Position numbers and translations under genes: made by a program. A stretch of DNA of 64,000 nucleotides from CAZSNH01 sp052388455 (lineage in GTDB: Bacteria > Pseudomonadota > Alphaproteobacteria > Rhizobiales > Hyphomicrobiaceae): positions 16,722 to 80,721 of the forward strand of contig JBQTIA010000039.1 in assembly GCA_052388455.1 (NCBI GenBank), given 5' to 3'. This document shows, piece after piece, positions 16,088 to 24,930 of this stretch. The stretch's first letter is position 1. Each line of letters opens with the position of its first letter. The notes beneath the pieces are model-generated. The model saw only the letters and a list, made by a program, of their open reading frames with translations, did no database searches and was not told where the DNA came from.

Positions 16088-16531
16088 ATGACAGCCTTGC
16101 CGCCGCCGAGCGGAGCCCGGATGATCACCTGCCTCGCCTATCGCGACGCCGACCGGATGGTGGATTGGCTGTGCGACGCTTTCGGCTTTGAAAAGCACGC
16201 GGTCTTCGCCGGAGAGGACGGACTTCTCGTCCATGCTGAGCTGACGTTCTCCAACAGCATGATCATGATCGGTCCGGAGAACAAAGGCGACTTCGGCAAA
16301 ACCCACATGACCATGCCGGACCGGGCCGGGGGCCGCACGACGCAGATCGTTTACACGATCGTCGAGGACGTAGACGCCCACCACGCGCGCTCGGCCGCGG
16401 CGGGTGCGGAAATCCTCCGGCCGCTCAAGGACGAGGACTACGGAGGCCGCGATTACGTAGCCCGTGATCCGGAAGGTCACATGTGGTCGTTCGGAACCTA
16501 CGATCCCTGGTCGACCGAGCCGAAGGCTTGA
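16088..16531 (+). CDS. VOC (glyoxalase/bleomycin-resistance fold) family protein
   Basis: 147 residues: MITCLAYRDADRMVDWLCDAFGFEKHAVF is the first beta-alpha-beta unit of the vicinal-oxygen-chelate fold, and VYTIVEDVDAHHARSAAAGAEILRPL with GGRDYVARDPEGHMWSFGTYDP is the second. The DPEGHMWSFGTY ending is characteristic of the PhnB-like branch. Substrate unknown. ACGGGAGGA lies before ATG 16088. Confidence 0.82.
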   Translation: MTALPPPSGARMITCLAYRDADRMVDWLCDAFGFEKHAVFAGEDGLLVHAELTFSNSMIMIGPENKGDFGKTHMTMPDRAGGRTTQIVYTIVEDVDAHHARSAAAGAEILRPLKDEDYGGRDYVARDPEGHMWSFGTYDPWSTEPKA

Positions 16532-16626
16532 GCTGCGGCTTTCGCCGGCTGGCCCTGTTGAAGTCAGTAATTCGAGCAGTTGATTTCAATCGCGACCACC
16601 ACTCAGGCTGGCGATCTGGTCGCAAC

Positions 16627-16673
16627 CTTTTCAACTCTCGCTTTTCAACTCTCGTCTCGCTTTTCAACTCTCG
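16627..16673. repeat. Three copies of CTTTTCAACTCTCG
   Basis: Perfect 14-base units at 16627-16640, 16641-16654 and 16660-16673, the last set off by TCTCG. They lie in the 213-base gap between the VOC gene and the next small gene, in pyrimidine-rich sequence. Could be slippage-made; no regulatory role is evident. Confidence 0.9.
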
Positions 16674-16744
16674 ATTGCAACCTTAAGAATTTTAGATTAC
16701 GTAATACATATCCAAGGTAGCAGCATCAGTGACGAGGGGGTTCG

Positions 16745-16981
16745 ATGAGCGACGAGCCAGACCGTCGGCCCGGCGAGATCGTCGCCCTGCTTTCCACGAT
16801 CCAACGAGAAGAGGACCATGCGCCGCCGCTGCCAAACAGGTCCGACCACCTGACCTACCTGGCCGATATGATCCTGGAACTTCGGGACCTCTCGCAGAAA
16901 TCCGGCTTCAACACCCTGGCGGCGATGCTGCAACTCGCGCACGCCGAGGCGACGCATCAGGCCAGAGCGGCCCGGCGCTGA
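16745..16981 (+). CDS. Hypothetical small helical protein
   Basis: 78 residues: MSDEPDRRPGEIVALLSTIQREEDHA, then LTYLADMILELRDLSQKSGFNTLAAMLQLAHAEATHQ, an amphipathic helix-rich sequence with no membrane segment. GAGGGGG precedes the ATG by about 9 bases. Similar small proteins occur in Hyphomicrobiales, but no function is known to me. It converges with dprA, 6 bases apart. Confidence 0.65.
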   Translation: MSDEPDRRPGEIVALLSTIQREEDHAPPLPNRSDHLTYLADMILELRDLSQKSGFNTLAAMLQLAHAEATHQARAARR

Positions 16982-16987
16982 CCTTCT

Positions 16988-18211
16988 CTATTCCCGGCTG
17001 TCGCCGGCCGCGGAAGACGGGGGCGCGTCACGGAGGGAAACGAGCTGCCGGCCGTGGTGCTCGATGCGTCCGGCAAGATCGAGTTCCATGACCGCGATGC
17101 GCACCTCGCGCACCCCGAGGCCGGTTGCCCGCGCCAGCTCGTCGAGGTCAGCGGGTTGCGGTCCCAGCGCGCCGAGAACCGCCGTCCGCACGTCCTCGTC
17201 GATCACCGGCGGTCCGGCCGACAGCGGCGCCGGCGGTACAGCGGGGCTGACCTCGCGGAACGATCCGAGCGGCGTCAGTCCGGCCATCGGCTGCAATGCC
17301 TCCAGCACGTCGGCAGGCTCGGTCACCAGCGTTGCCCCAGACTTCAGCAGCCGGTTGTTCCCTTCGCCCCTGGGATCGAGCGGATGGCCGGGCACGGCGA
17401 AGACCTCCCGCCCCTGCTCACCCGCGTGGCGTGCGGTGACCAGCGTCCCCGACTTGCGCGCCGACTCGATGACCAGCGTGCCGAGCGAAAGCCCTGCGAT
17501 GATGCGGTTGCGCCGCGGGAAGTCCTTCCCGCGCGGCTGGAATCCCGGCGGCATCTCGGTGACGATACACCCCGTCTCGCCGACCCGCCGGTGCAGATCC
17601 GCGTGCTCCGGCGGATAGACGACGTCGATGCCGCCGGCCACCACGCCGACCGTGCCGGTTTCCAGCGATGCCTCGTGCGCGGCCGCATCGATGCCGCGCG
17701 CCAGTCCTGACACGACGACGAGACCGGCGCGGCCGAGTTCTGCTGCGAACAGGCGCGCCAGTTTCATGCCGGCGGCCGAGGCGAGCCGCGAGCCGACGAT
17801 GGCGACCGACGGCCGCTGGAGCACGGAGAGATTGCCCCGGGCATAGATCATCGGGGGCGGCACATCGATCGCCGCCAGCGCCTTCGGATATCCGGGCTCG
17901 ATGGTGAACAGCGGAACGGCCCCCGCCCGGCGGGCGGCGTCCAGCTCGGCCATCGCCCGCGGCCGTGGACAGATGCGCGGCGCCCTGAGGCCGCCCCGCG
18001 CCGCGAGGTCCGGCAGAGCGTCGAGAGCCGCCGCGGCGCCGCCGTAGTGATTGATCAGCTCGCGAAAGGTGACGGGTCCGACGTTGGCCGACCGGATCAG
18101 CCTGAGGCACGCGACGCGCTCGGCCTCGTCGAGCGGGGCCACCGGCAGAGGGGCCGGCGTGAAGAGGTCGGACAGCTCATCCCTTGGCACCGATCTTCGG
18201 CTCCTCGCCAC
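16988..18211 (-). CDS. dprA: DNA-processing protein DprA
   Basis: Binds incoming single-stranded DNA and loads RecA during transformation; also widespread in species not known to be competent. 407 residues: an N-terminal SAM-like part (LRLIRSANVGPVTFREL), then a Rossmann fold with VAIVGSRLASAAGMK, VVSGLARGIDAAAHEASL and FPRRNRIIAGLS (nucleotide-like motifs), and a C-terminal winged helix (LDELARATGLGVREVRIAVMELDLAGRIEHHG). The likely start is GTG 18211, which overlaps the plsY end by 35 bases. Start position is less sure than identity. Confidence 0.93.
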   Translation of the reverse strand: MARSRRSVPRDELSDLFTPAPLPVAPLDEAERVACLRLIRSANVGPVTFRELINHYGGAAAALDALPDLAARGGLRAPRICPRPRAMAELDAARRAGAVPLFTIEPGYPKALAAIDVPPPMIYARGNLSVLQRPSVAIVGSRLASAAGMKLARLFAAELGRAGLVVVSGLARGIDAAAHEASLETGTVGVVAGGIDVVYPPEHADLHRRVGETGCIVTEMPPGFQPRGKDFPRRNRIIAGLSLGTLVIESARKSGTLVTARHAGEQGREVFAVPGHPLDPRGEGNNRLLKSGATLVTEPADVLEALQPMAGLTPLGSFREVSPAVPPAPLSAGPPVIDEDVRTAVLGALGPQPADLDELARATGLGVREVRIAVMELDLAGRIEHHGRQLVSLRDAPPSSAAGDSRE

Positions 18212-18794
18212 GCATGAGCCGCTGGATGTTGGCCCGGTGCTTCCAGAGCAGCAGCGCGGTCATGAGGGCGGCGAGCAGGGCGATATGGCGTTCGCCCAGC
18301 AGATCGGCCACGACCGGGGTTGCAACGGAGGCGACGAGCGCGGAGAGCGACGAGTAGCGCGTCAGCACGGCGGAGGCAAGCCAGACGCCGCAGAACACCA
18401 GCGCCGCCGGCCAGAAGGCTCCCAGCAGCACGCCGATATAGGTGGCGACGCCCTTGCCGCCCTTGAACCCGAGCCAGACCGGATAGATGTGGCCGAGGAA
18501 CGCGCCGAGCCCGGCGAGCAGCGAGGCCATTATCGCGATGCCATGCTGCGCACCGAAATAGTGCCCGAGCAGAACTGCCGCCGTTCCCTTCAAAGCATCG
18601 AGCACGAGGGTGAGCGCCGCCAGACCCTTGTTGCCGGTTCGCAGGACATTGGTCGCGCCGATATTTCCCGACCCGATCTGTCGCACATCGCCGAGCCCCG
18701 CGGCCCTGGTCAGAATGAGCCCGAACGGAATGGAGCCGCAGGCATAGCCGAGGGCCAGAGCGGCAAAGGCGGGCCAGGAGAACAGCGGATCCAT
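18177..18794 (-). CDS. plsY: Acyl-phosphate glycerol-3-phosphate acyltransferase
   Basis: Inner-membrane enzyme starting phospholipid synthesis. 205 residues, five or six membrane helices. The three conserved motifs are seen: SGNIGATNVLRTGNK (glycerol-3-phosphate site), KGGKGVATYIGV (phosphate-binding glycine loop) and the C-terminal HRANIQRLMRGEEPKIG. ATG 18794 gives the normal N-terminus; upstream in-frame starts would add a basic leader. Usual neighbour of dprA and pyrC in alphaproteobacteria. Confidence 0.95.
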   Translation of the reverse strand: MDPLFSWPAFAALALGYACGSIPFGLILTRAAGLGDVRQIGSGNIGATNVLRTGNKGLAALTLVLDALKGTAAVLLGHYFGAQHGIAIMASLLAGLGAFLGHIYPVWLGFKGGKGVATYIGVLLGAFWPAALVFCGVWLASAVLTRYSSLSALVASVATPVVADLLGERHIALLAALMTALLLWKHRANIQRLMRGEEPKIGAKG

Positions 18795-18934
18795 GCGTGA
18801 TCGATGCCGTGACGGTCGCGAGGCGAAGGGATGACGCTCGCTTACTTCCGGCAAACCTAGACGTAGACAGGGAGGCCGGCAACTCCGCATAGTCGCATGC
18901 GGTCGGGACGATGGCCGCTGCGAGGCTGCGAGCG

Positions 18935-19849
18935 ATGGCAACGACCTCTGACGGCCCGGCACGCCTCATGCGCGTCCTCACGCCGTATCCGCACGTCATG
19001 GCTTTCTATGATGGACGGATCGCGGGTCATCGGTTCGCCGAGGGGCCGAACTGGATCGACGACGGGGCTTTGTCGCTCGGCATCGCGAGCTACGCCATCC
19101 GCATCGGCCGCGAGGCCATCGTCTTCGATACCCACGTCACCCTCGACCACGCGCGCTGCATCCGCAAGCTGCTGGAGGACGACGGCGTCACGCGGATGAC
19201 GGTGGTGCTCAGCCATTGGCATCTCGACCACATCGCCGGCAACGCAGCCTTTTCGGATTGCGAGATTATCGCCACCCGCCGCACTGCCGAGCACATGGCA
19301 CGGCGGCGCGCCGAAATCGAGTCCGGCACACTGGAAGGGCCGCCCGGCATCGATCCACTGGTGATGCCGACCCGGCTCTACGACGGGCGCCTGACGCTGC
19401 GCCTCGGGCAGGCCGACGTGGAGCTGATCGAAGTCAATATTCACAGCGACGACGCGACGGTCATCTGGCTGCCGCAGCATCGCATCCTGCTGGCCGGTGA
19501 CACGATGGAGGACACCGTCACCTACGTCAGCGAGCCGGAGAGCCTCGACACGCACCTCGAAGAGCTGGACCGGCTCTGGCGGCTGGCGCCGCGGCGTATC
19601 CTGCCGGCGCATGGCAGCCCCGACATCATCGCCGGCGGTGGCTACGGCAAGACGTTGATCCGCGCCACGCAGCAGTACATCCGGGTCCTCAAGCGCTGCG
19701 CCGCCGAGCCCGAAAAGCGCAACCGTCCGCTCGCCGACCTGATCGCGGGTCCGCTCGACATGGGCTGGGTGACCTATCATCCCGGTTACGAGGCCGTGCA
19801 TCAGGCCAACATCGCCCTGGTGAGCGCCGGGGCCGACGCCAAAGTCTGA
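18935..19849 (+). CDS. Metallo-beta-lactamase-fold hydrolase
   Basis: 304 residues. The metal site HxHxDH is in VLSHWHLDHIAGN near residue 95, with AIVFDTHVTLDH before it, IHSDDATVIWLPQHRILLAGDTMEDTV (His/Asp ligands) and ILPAHGSPD. Substrate cannot be told; the fold covers thioesterases, lactonases and others. No signal peptide. ATG 18935 is chosen (GAGG upstream), with 18911 and 18968 possible. It sits on the plus strand between plsY and pyrC, splitting a block usually contiguous in related bacteria. Confidence 0.82.
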   Translation: MATTSDGPARLMRVLTPYPHVMAFYDGRIAGHRFAEGPNWIDDGALSLGIASYAIRIGREAIVFDTHVTLDHARCIRKLLEDDGVTRMTVVLSHWHLDHIAGNAAFSDCEIIATRRTAEHMARRRAEIESGTLEGPPGIDPLVMPTRLYDGRLTLRLGQADVELIEVNIHSDDATVIWLPQHRILLAGDTMEDTVTYVSEPESLDTHLEELDRLWRLAPRRILPAHGSPDIIAGGGYGKTLIRATQQYIRVLKRCAAEPEKRNRPLADLIAGPLDMGWVTYHPGYEAVHQANIALVSAGADAKV

Positions 19850-19878
19850 AGCCGGCGAGTGAAGCCTGTAGCCTTCGC

Positions 19879-21219
19879 CTACGCCTGAAACACGGTCTCG
19901 CCGCCTACGATCGTGCGCAGCACGCGGCCCTGCAGCTTGGCGTCGTCGAACGGGGTGTTCTTCGAGCGCGACCGCAGGTTGTCCTTGGTCAGCACCCAGG
20001 GCTCGTTGATGTCGACGAGGATCAGGTCGGCGGGAGCGTTCTTCTCCAGCCGGCCTCCGGGCAGGCCGAACAGCTTCGCCGGATTGCAGGTCAGCGGGCG
20101 CAGCAGTTGCGGCAGCGTCAGGTCGCCGGAGTGGACCAGCCGCAGCGCCGCCGGAAGCAGCGTCTCCAGGCCCGCCGCACCGTCCGCCGCCTCGGCGAAG
20201 GGCCGGCGCTTCACGTCGGCGTCCTGCGGATCGTGGCTCGACACGATGATGTCGATGTCGCCTGCCGCCAGTCCGCGCACCATCGCCACGCGATCCTCCT
20301 CTCGCCGCAGCGGCGGCCGCACCTTGAAGAAGGTGCGATAGGGGCCGATGTCGTTCTCATTCAGCGTCAGATGATTGATCGAGACGCCGCAGGTGACCGG
20401 CAGGTTGCGGGCCTTCGCCGCGCGAACGATGGCGAGGCTCTCCTCACAGGTGATCGTCGCCGCGTGGTAGCGCCCGCCGGTCAGCTCCACGAGCCGCACG
20501 TCGCGCTCCAGCACGATCGTTTCCGCGACCCGCGAGACGCCCGGCAGCCCGAGCCGGGTCGCGACCTCGCCCGAGTTCATCGCCGCGCTGCCCGAGAGAT
20601 AAGGGTCTTCGGTGTGGTGGACGATGAGGGCGCCGAAGTCGCGGCCGTAGAGCAGCGCATTGCGCATGACGCGCGTGTTTGCGACGCTCGACTTGCCGTT
20701 GGAGAAGGCGACCGCGCCAGCCCGCTTCAGCAGGCCGATCTCGGTGATCTCCTCCCCCTTGAGGCCTTTGGTGACCGCCGCCATGGTGTGCACGTGCACG
20801 ATGGCGTTGTCGCGGGCCCGGCGCTGGATGAAGTCCACCAGCGCCACCTGATCGATGACGGGATTGGTATCCGGCATCACGATGATTGTGGTGACCCCGC
20901 CCGCCGCCGCCGAATGGCTGGCGGTCTTCAGCGTTTCGCGGTGCTCGGCACCCGGCTCTCCGGTGAAGACCTGCGCATCGATCAGGCCGGGACAAAGCAC
21001 GTGGCCCTTGCAGTCGATCACGGACGCGCCGTCGGGCGCGTTGCGGCGGAGCTGCGCACCGAGGTCGGCGATGATCCCGTCCTTGACCAGCAGTCCGCCC
21101 GGCTCGTCGCGGCCCGAAGCCGGATCGACGATGCGCGCATTGATGAAAACCGTCGCGTCGGTGCTGACCGCACGCCGGCCGGCCGCCGATTTCGTCGGGG
21201 AGGGTGCCGCTGGGCTCAC
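19879..21219 (-). CDS. pyrC: Dihydroorotase-like protein without zinc ligands (PyrC'/PyrX type)
   Basis: 446 residues of the amidohydrolase barrel, next to pyrB. The zinc-binding HxH of active dihydroorotase (DxHxHxR) is replaced by DAQVFTGEPGAEH. The SDDG site reads FSNGK, PHHL reads INHL, and the catalytic TDHAPH reads SSHDPQD. Only the HTEDPYLSG histidine region looks preserved. This matches the inactive PyrC' that serves as a structural partner of aspartate transcarbamoylase in some proteobacteria. A catalytic dihydroorotase should be elsewhere in the genome. Sequence loss is seen; the structural role is inferred from the family. Confidence 0.88.
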   Translation of the reverse strand: MSPAAPSPTKSAAGRRAVSTDATVFINARIVDPASGRDEPGGLLVKDGIIADLGAQLRRNAPDGASVIDCKGHVLCPGLIDAQVFTGEPGAEHRETLKTASHSAAAGGVTTIIVMPDTNPVIDQVALVDFIQRRARDNAIVHVHTMAAVTKGLKGEEITEIGLLKRAGAVAFSNGKSSVANTRVMRNALLYGRDFGALIVHHTEDPYLSGSAAMNSGEVATRLGLPGVSRVAETIVLERDVRLVELTGGRYHAATITCEESLAIVRAAKARNLPVTCGVSINHLTLNENDIGPYRTFFKVRPPLRREEDRVAMVRGLAAGDIDIIVSSHDPQDADVKRRPFAEAADGAAGLETLLPAALRLVHSGDLTLPQLLRPLTCNPAKLFGLPGGRLEKNAPADLILVDINEPWVLTKDNLRSRSKNTPFDDAKLQGRVLRTIVGGETVFQA

Positions 21220-21273
21220 GATGTGCGCTCCGGCAGTCTCTCGTTTGGTCCCGTTTTCAGCGCCGCGGTCATG

Positions 21274-22230
21274 TCACTTCCCCGGCAGCTGAGTGGACAA
21301 GGCTTCGAGCACGGCCATGCGCACGGCGACGCCCATCTCGACCTGCTCGCGGATGACGCTGGCAGGTCCGTCGGCGATGGTCGAGGCGATCTCGACGCCT
21401 CGATTCATGGGGCCCGGGTGCATGACCAGCGCATCGGGCTTGGCCTTGTCCAGCTTCTCCTGATCGAGCCCGAAAAAATGGAAATATTCGCGCGTCGAGG
21501 GCACGTAGGAGCCCTCCATCCGCTCGCGCTGCAGGCGCAGCATCATCACCACGTCGGCACCCGCGATACCCTTCCACATGTCGGTGAAGACCTCCGCGCC
21601 GAGCCGGTCGGCGGCGGCGGGGAGCAGCGTCGAAGGGGCGACGATGCGGACGCGGGCGCCGAGCGTGTTCAGCACGTCGATGTTCGAGCGGGCGACGCGG
21701 GAATGCAGGATGTCCCCGCAGATGGCGACGATGAGCCCCGAGATACGATTCTTGGCCCGCCGGATGGTCAGCGCGTCGAGCAGCGCCTGCGTCGGATGCT
21801 GATGGGCCCCATCGCCGGCGTTGATCACCGAGCAGTCCACCTTCTGCGACAGCAGCTCGACGGCGCCGGCCGCGTGATGGCGCACGACGATGATGTCCGG
21901 CCGCATGGCATTGAGCGTGACGGCGGTGTCGATCAGCGTTTCGCCCTTGGTCACCGACGAGGTGGCGACGCTCATGTTCATCACGTCTGCGCCGAGCCGC
22001 TTGGCGGCCAGCTCGAAGGACGCCTGCGTGCGGGTCGACGATTCGAAGAACAGGTTGATCAGTGTGCGCCCGCGCAGCAGCTCGCGCTTCTTGGCGGCGT
22101 GCGGACTGGAATCGGCGTTCTTGTCGGCGAGATCGAGGAGAAATTCTATGTCGGCCGCCGTCAGCTTCTCGGTGCCGAGAAGGTGCCGGTGCGGAAAGCT
22201 CGGCCTGGGCTTGAGCGCGGTTGTGGTCAT
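21274..22230 (-). CDS. pyrB: Aspartate carbamoyltransferase catalytic subunit
   Basis: Pyrimidine synthesis step 2. 318 residues with FFESSTRTQASFELAAKRLGA (carbamoyl-phosphate site), INAGDGAHQHPTQALLD, VMMLRLQRERM and HPGPMNRGVEIAS. ATG 22230 is chosen; an in-frame start at 22269 would add an unlikely leader. Followed after 54 bases by the PyrC' gene, with which it probably forms a complex; no pyrI is seen. Confidence 0.96.
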   Translation of the reverse strand: MTTTALKPRPSFPHRHLLGTEKLTAADIEFLLDLADKNADSSPHAAKKRELLRGRTLINLFFESSTRTQASFELAAKRLGADVMNMSVATSSVTKGETLIDTAVTLNAMRPDIIVVRHHAAGAVELLSQKVDCSVINAGDGAHQHPTQALLDALTIRRAKNRISGLIVAICGDILHSRVARSNIDVLNTLGARVRIVAPSTLLPAAADRLGAEVFTDMWKGIAGADVVMMLRLQRERMEGSYVPSTREYFHFFGLDQEKLDKAKPDALVMHPGPMNRGVEIASTIADGPASVIREQVEMGVAVRMAVLEALSTQLPGK

Positions 22231-22410
22231 TAAAGCCCGGTGTATAGAAGCACTCGGTGCGGCGGGCAAGGATTAGCTGGCACCTCTCCACATCGGCGGC
22301 AGAAGTCGGTTAAGGGTGCACACATTTGCTGAGCTTCGAGCGGGTGACGCCCGTCAGTGACGCTGAGCACCGACTCTGCGTCCTCGAGGCTCGGTCGATA
22401 AGGACTGACG

Positions 22411-24087
22411 ATGCCACCAACTCCCCCGACCGACGCCGCGAGCCGTTTCCCGCCGCCCTTCGAGGATGTGAACCTCTATTCGACCGATACGGCGCTGTCC
22501 GAAACGGTGGAACGCGAGGGCGGTGGAGCGGCAGCCAAACGGCTCGCCGGCTTCGGGCTGGCCGCCGGCAGCCGCGAGGCCATGGAGCGCGGCCGGCTCG
22601 CGAACGAACATCCGCCGAAACTCAAAACCCACGATGCTTACGGCCGGCGGCTGGACCGGATCGAATATCACCCGGCCTATCACGAACTCCTGGACATGAG
22701 CGTGCGCGAGGGCCTGCACGCGGCGGCGTGGTCGCCGGCCAAGCCCGGCACCGCCAACCCGCCCCTGGCCGGAGCGCATGTCGTGCGCGCAGCGGGCCTC
22801 TACATGGCCGCGCAGATGGACGCCGGCCACTGTTGCCCGATCGCCATGACACATGCCGCAGTCCCGACCTTGCGCCTCGCGCCGCAGCTGGCGGCCAATT
22901 GGCTGCCGAAGTTGCTCTCGCGAACCTACGATCCGGGCTTCGAGCCCGCTGACAGCAAGGCCGGACTTCTGATCGGCCTGGGGCTGACCGAGGCGCAGGG
23001 TGGCACGGACGCGCGGACCAGTTCGACGCTTGCGGTTGCGGCCACATCGGCGGGACCGGACGGCGAATATCTCCTCACCGGCCATAAATGGTTTCTGTCG
23101 GCGCCGATGTCGGACGCCTTTGTGGTGCTGGCACAGACCACCAAGGGACCGACCTGCTTTCTGCTGCCGCGCATCCTGCCCGACGGCTCCGCGAATGCCA
23201 TCCACATCCTGCGGCTCAAGGACAAGCTCGGCAACCGCTCCAACGCTTCGGCGGAAGTGGACTTGCAGGGTGCCCGCGCCACGATCATCGGCGAGGACGG
23301 GCGCGGTGCACTGGCGATCCAGGACATGGTCACCGGCATCCGGCTGGATTGCGCCACCCTCTCGGCGGGCCTGATGCGGTTTGCACTGGCCCACGCCATT
23401 CACCACGCCGAGCACGCGAACTTTAACGAGAAGCGGCTCGCCGACCAGCCCGTCATGCAGCAGGTGCTCGCCGATCTGGCCCTCGACGTCGAGGCGGCAA
23501 CCGCGCTGTCGTTCCGCCTCGCCCGCGCCTTCGATCACGCCAAGGACGAGCGCGCCTCCGCCTGGCGCCGGCTGATGACCCCGGTCACCCGGTACTGGGT
23601 CTGCAAGATCGCGCCGGCCCTGGTCGCCGAGGCGATGGAATGCCTGGGTGGCAACGGCACCGTCGAGGAGCTGCCGCTGGCGCGGATCTATCGCGAGGTT
23701 CCGGGCATCGCGCTGTGGGAAGGTCCGGGCAACGTCCTCGCCCTCGATGTGCTGCGCGTGCTCCAGCGCGAGCCCGACATCGCCGGAGCCGTGATGGACG
23801 AGCTGGGACAGGCGTGCGGCGACGATGCGCATCTCGAGGCGGCCCATGCCCGGCTGATGCGCATCCTGCACGAGCCCCGGCATTTGGATGGACGGGCACG
23901 GGCCCTTGTCGAAGGACTGGCCGTGCTGGCCGCCGGCACCATACTCAGGGCGCACGCTCCGCCGCAGGTGGCCGATGCCTTCATCGCCACCCGCATGGGT
24001 GTGCTGCCGCGCCAAACTTACGGCCAGGGGCTCGACTGGGCCGAAACGCGCGCCATCATCCGCCGGGCGAGCGCCGGGCAGAGTTGA
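22411..24087 (+). CDS. AidB-like acyl-CoA dehydrogenase family protein
   Basis: 558 residues, close to the length of AidB. The FAD/acyl-CoA-dehydrogenase core has GLGLTEAQGGTDARTSST (flavin contact), LTGHKWFLSAP, KDKLGNRSNASAEVDLQGA and MECLGGNGTVEELPLARIYREVPG. The N-terminal part (GFGLAAGSREAMERG, LKTHDAYGRRLDRIEYHPAYHEL) is that of the AidB/isovaleryl-CoA-dehydrogenase-like branch. AidB binds DNA and is induced by alkylation in E. coli; whether this one protects DNA or oxidises an acyl-CoA is unknown. Confidence 0.88.
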   Translation: MPPTPPTDAASRFPPPFEDVNLYSTDTALSETVEREGGGAAAKRLAGFGLAAGSREAMERGRLANEHPPKLKTHDAYGRRLDRIEYHPAYHELLDMSVREGLHAAAWSPAKPGTANPPLAGAHVVRAAGLYMAAQMDAGHCCPIAMTHAAVPTLRLAPQLAANWLPKLLSRTYDPGFEPADSKAGLLIGLGLTEAQGGTDARTSSTLAVAATSAGPDGEYLLTGHKWFLSAPMSDAFVVLAQTTKGPTCFLLPRILPDGSANAIHILRLKDKLGNRSNASAEVDLQGARATIIGEDGRGALAIQDMVTGIRLDCATLSAGLMRFALAHAIHHAEHANFNEKRLADQPVMQQVLADLALDVEAATALSFRLARAFDHAKDERASAWRRLMTPVTRYWVCKIAPALVAEAMECLGGNGTVEELPLARIYREVPGIALWEGPGNVLALDVLRVLQREPDIAGAVMDELGQACGDDAHLEAAHARLMRILHEPRHLDGRARALVEGLAVLAAGTILRAHAPPQVADAFIATRMGVLPRQTYGQGLDWAETRAIIRRASAGQS

Positions 24088-24121
24088 GCCGCGCTACGCG
24101 ACGGTCACACGTGGTCGCACT

Positions 24122-24814
24122 TCATTCCCCGGCGATCGCCCGGCGGCTGAGAGAGAAGAAATCGCGGCGCACGAGGATGGCGACGACCCAGAGCGACGCG
24201 ATCATGAACAGCAGAGGGTGGAAGAACCACGCCAGCGCGGCGATGGCATAATAGAACGCGCGCAGCCCGCTGGCGGAGTGCTCGGCCATGATGGCGTTGA
24301 GCTCGGCGGTTCGATGGGCGTGCGCCTCGCAGACCGCTTTGTTTCCGGGTTCGAGCAGCGGCGTCGCGCCGATCAGGATCGCCAGATAGTGCGTCAGCCG
24401 GAACGCCCAGGCGAACTTGAAAAAGGCGAACACGAAAATCGAAATCAGGAATATCACTTTCGCCTCCCATAAGAGCGGCGGCATCTCGGCCGTGTGGGGA
24501 ATGCTTTCGAAAAAGGTCTTGGCCCGGTCGCCATAGCCGAGAATGCCGACCAGGCCGCCGATCGAGATGGCCGCCGTCGAGGCGAAAAACGCGTTCCCCT
24601 GGCTGAGGTTGCCGAGCAGGATCGCGTCGATCAGCCGGTTGTCCCTATGCACCATGGTCAGCATCCAGTTGATGCGGTGGACCCGCATGGCGCCGATGAT
24701 GCTCCGCTTCTGCAAGGGCCCGCGCTCGGCGATCAGCCGGTAGCTTCCGACCAGCACCACGAACCACACGAGCGCCAGGCAATCGAGAGCGGGGAGGGGC
24801 AGGTCGGTGGGCAT
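24122..24814 (-). CDS. DUF599 family membrane protein
   Basis: 230 residues with about four membrane segments: DCLALVWFVVLVGSYRLI, FFASTAAISIGGLVGILGY, IFLISIFVFAFFKFAWAFRL and FYYAIAALAWFFHPLLFMIASLWVVAI. The RVHRINWMLTMVHRDNRLIDAILLGNLSQGNAFFAST core and FAWAFRLTHYLAILIGA are hallmarks of DUF599, whose function is unknown. Converges with the acyl-CoA dehydrogenase gene. Confidence 0.85.
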   Translation of the reverse strand: MPTDLPLPALDCLALVWFVVLVGSYRLIAERGPLQKRSIIGAMRVHRINWMLTMVHRDNRLIDAILLGNLSQGNAFFASTAAISIGGLVGILGYGDRAKTFFESIPHTAEMPPLLWEAKVIFLISIFVFAFFKFAWAFRLTHYLAILIGATPLLEPGNKAVCEAHAHRTAELNAIMAEHSASGLRAFYYAIAALAWFFHPLLFMIASLWVVAILVRRDFFSLSRRAIAGE

Positions 24815-24930
24815 GGGACGGGGGTCTCGAGTCCGGTGGCGCGATGCGAGGCTGGCACCGGGTTAGCCTGAACCGGCCCGATGCGAAAGGTGCGATGGAA
24901 GATGTGGCGGATCATTCGACCGCGGAACGA

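Noticed and set aside
20107..22233. Long open frame antisense to pyrC and pyrB
   Set aside because: GC-rich codon bias leaves the opposite strand free of stops. The product is His/Arg-rich with no domain.
22354..24015. 553-codon frame antisense to the acyl-CoA dehydrogenase gene
   Set aside because: Shadow frame; the sense strand has clear family motifs.
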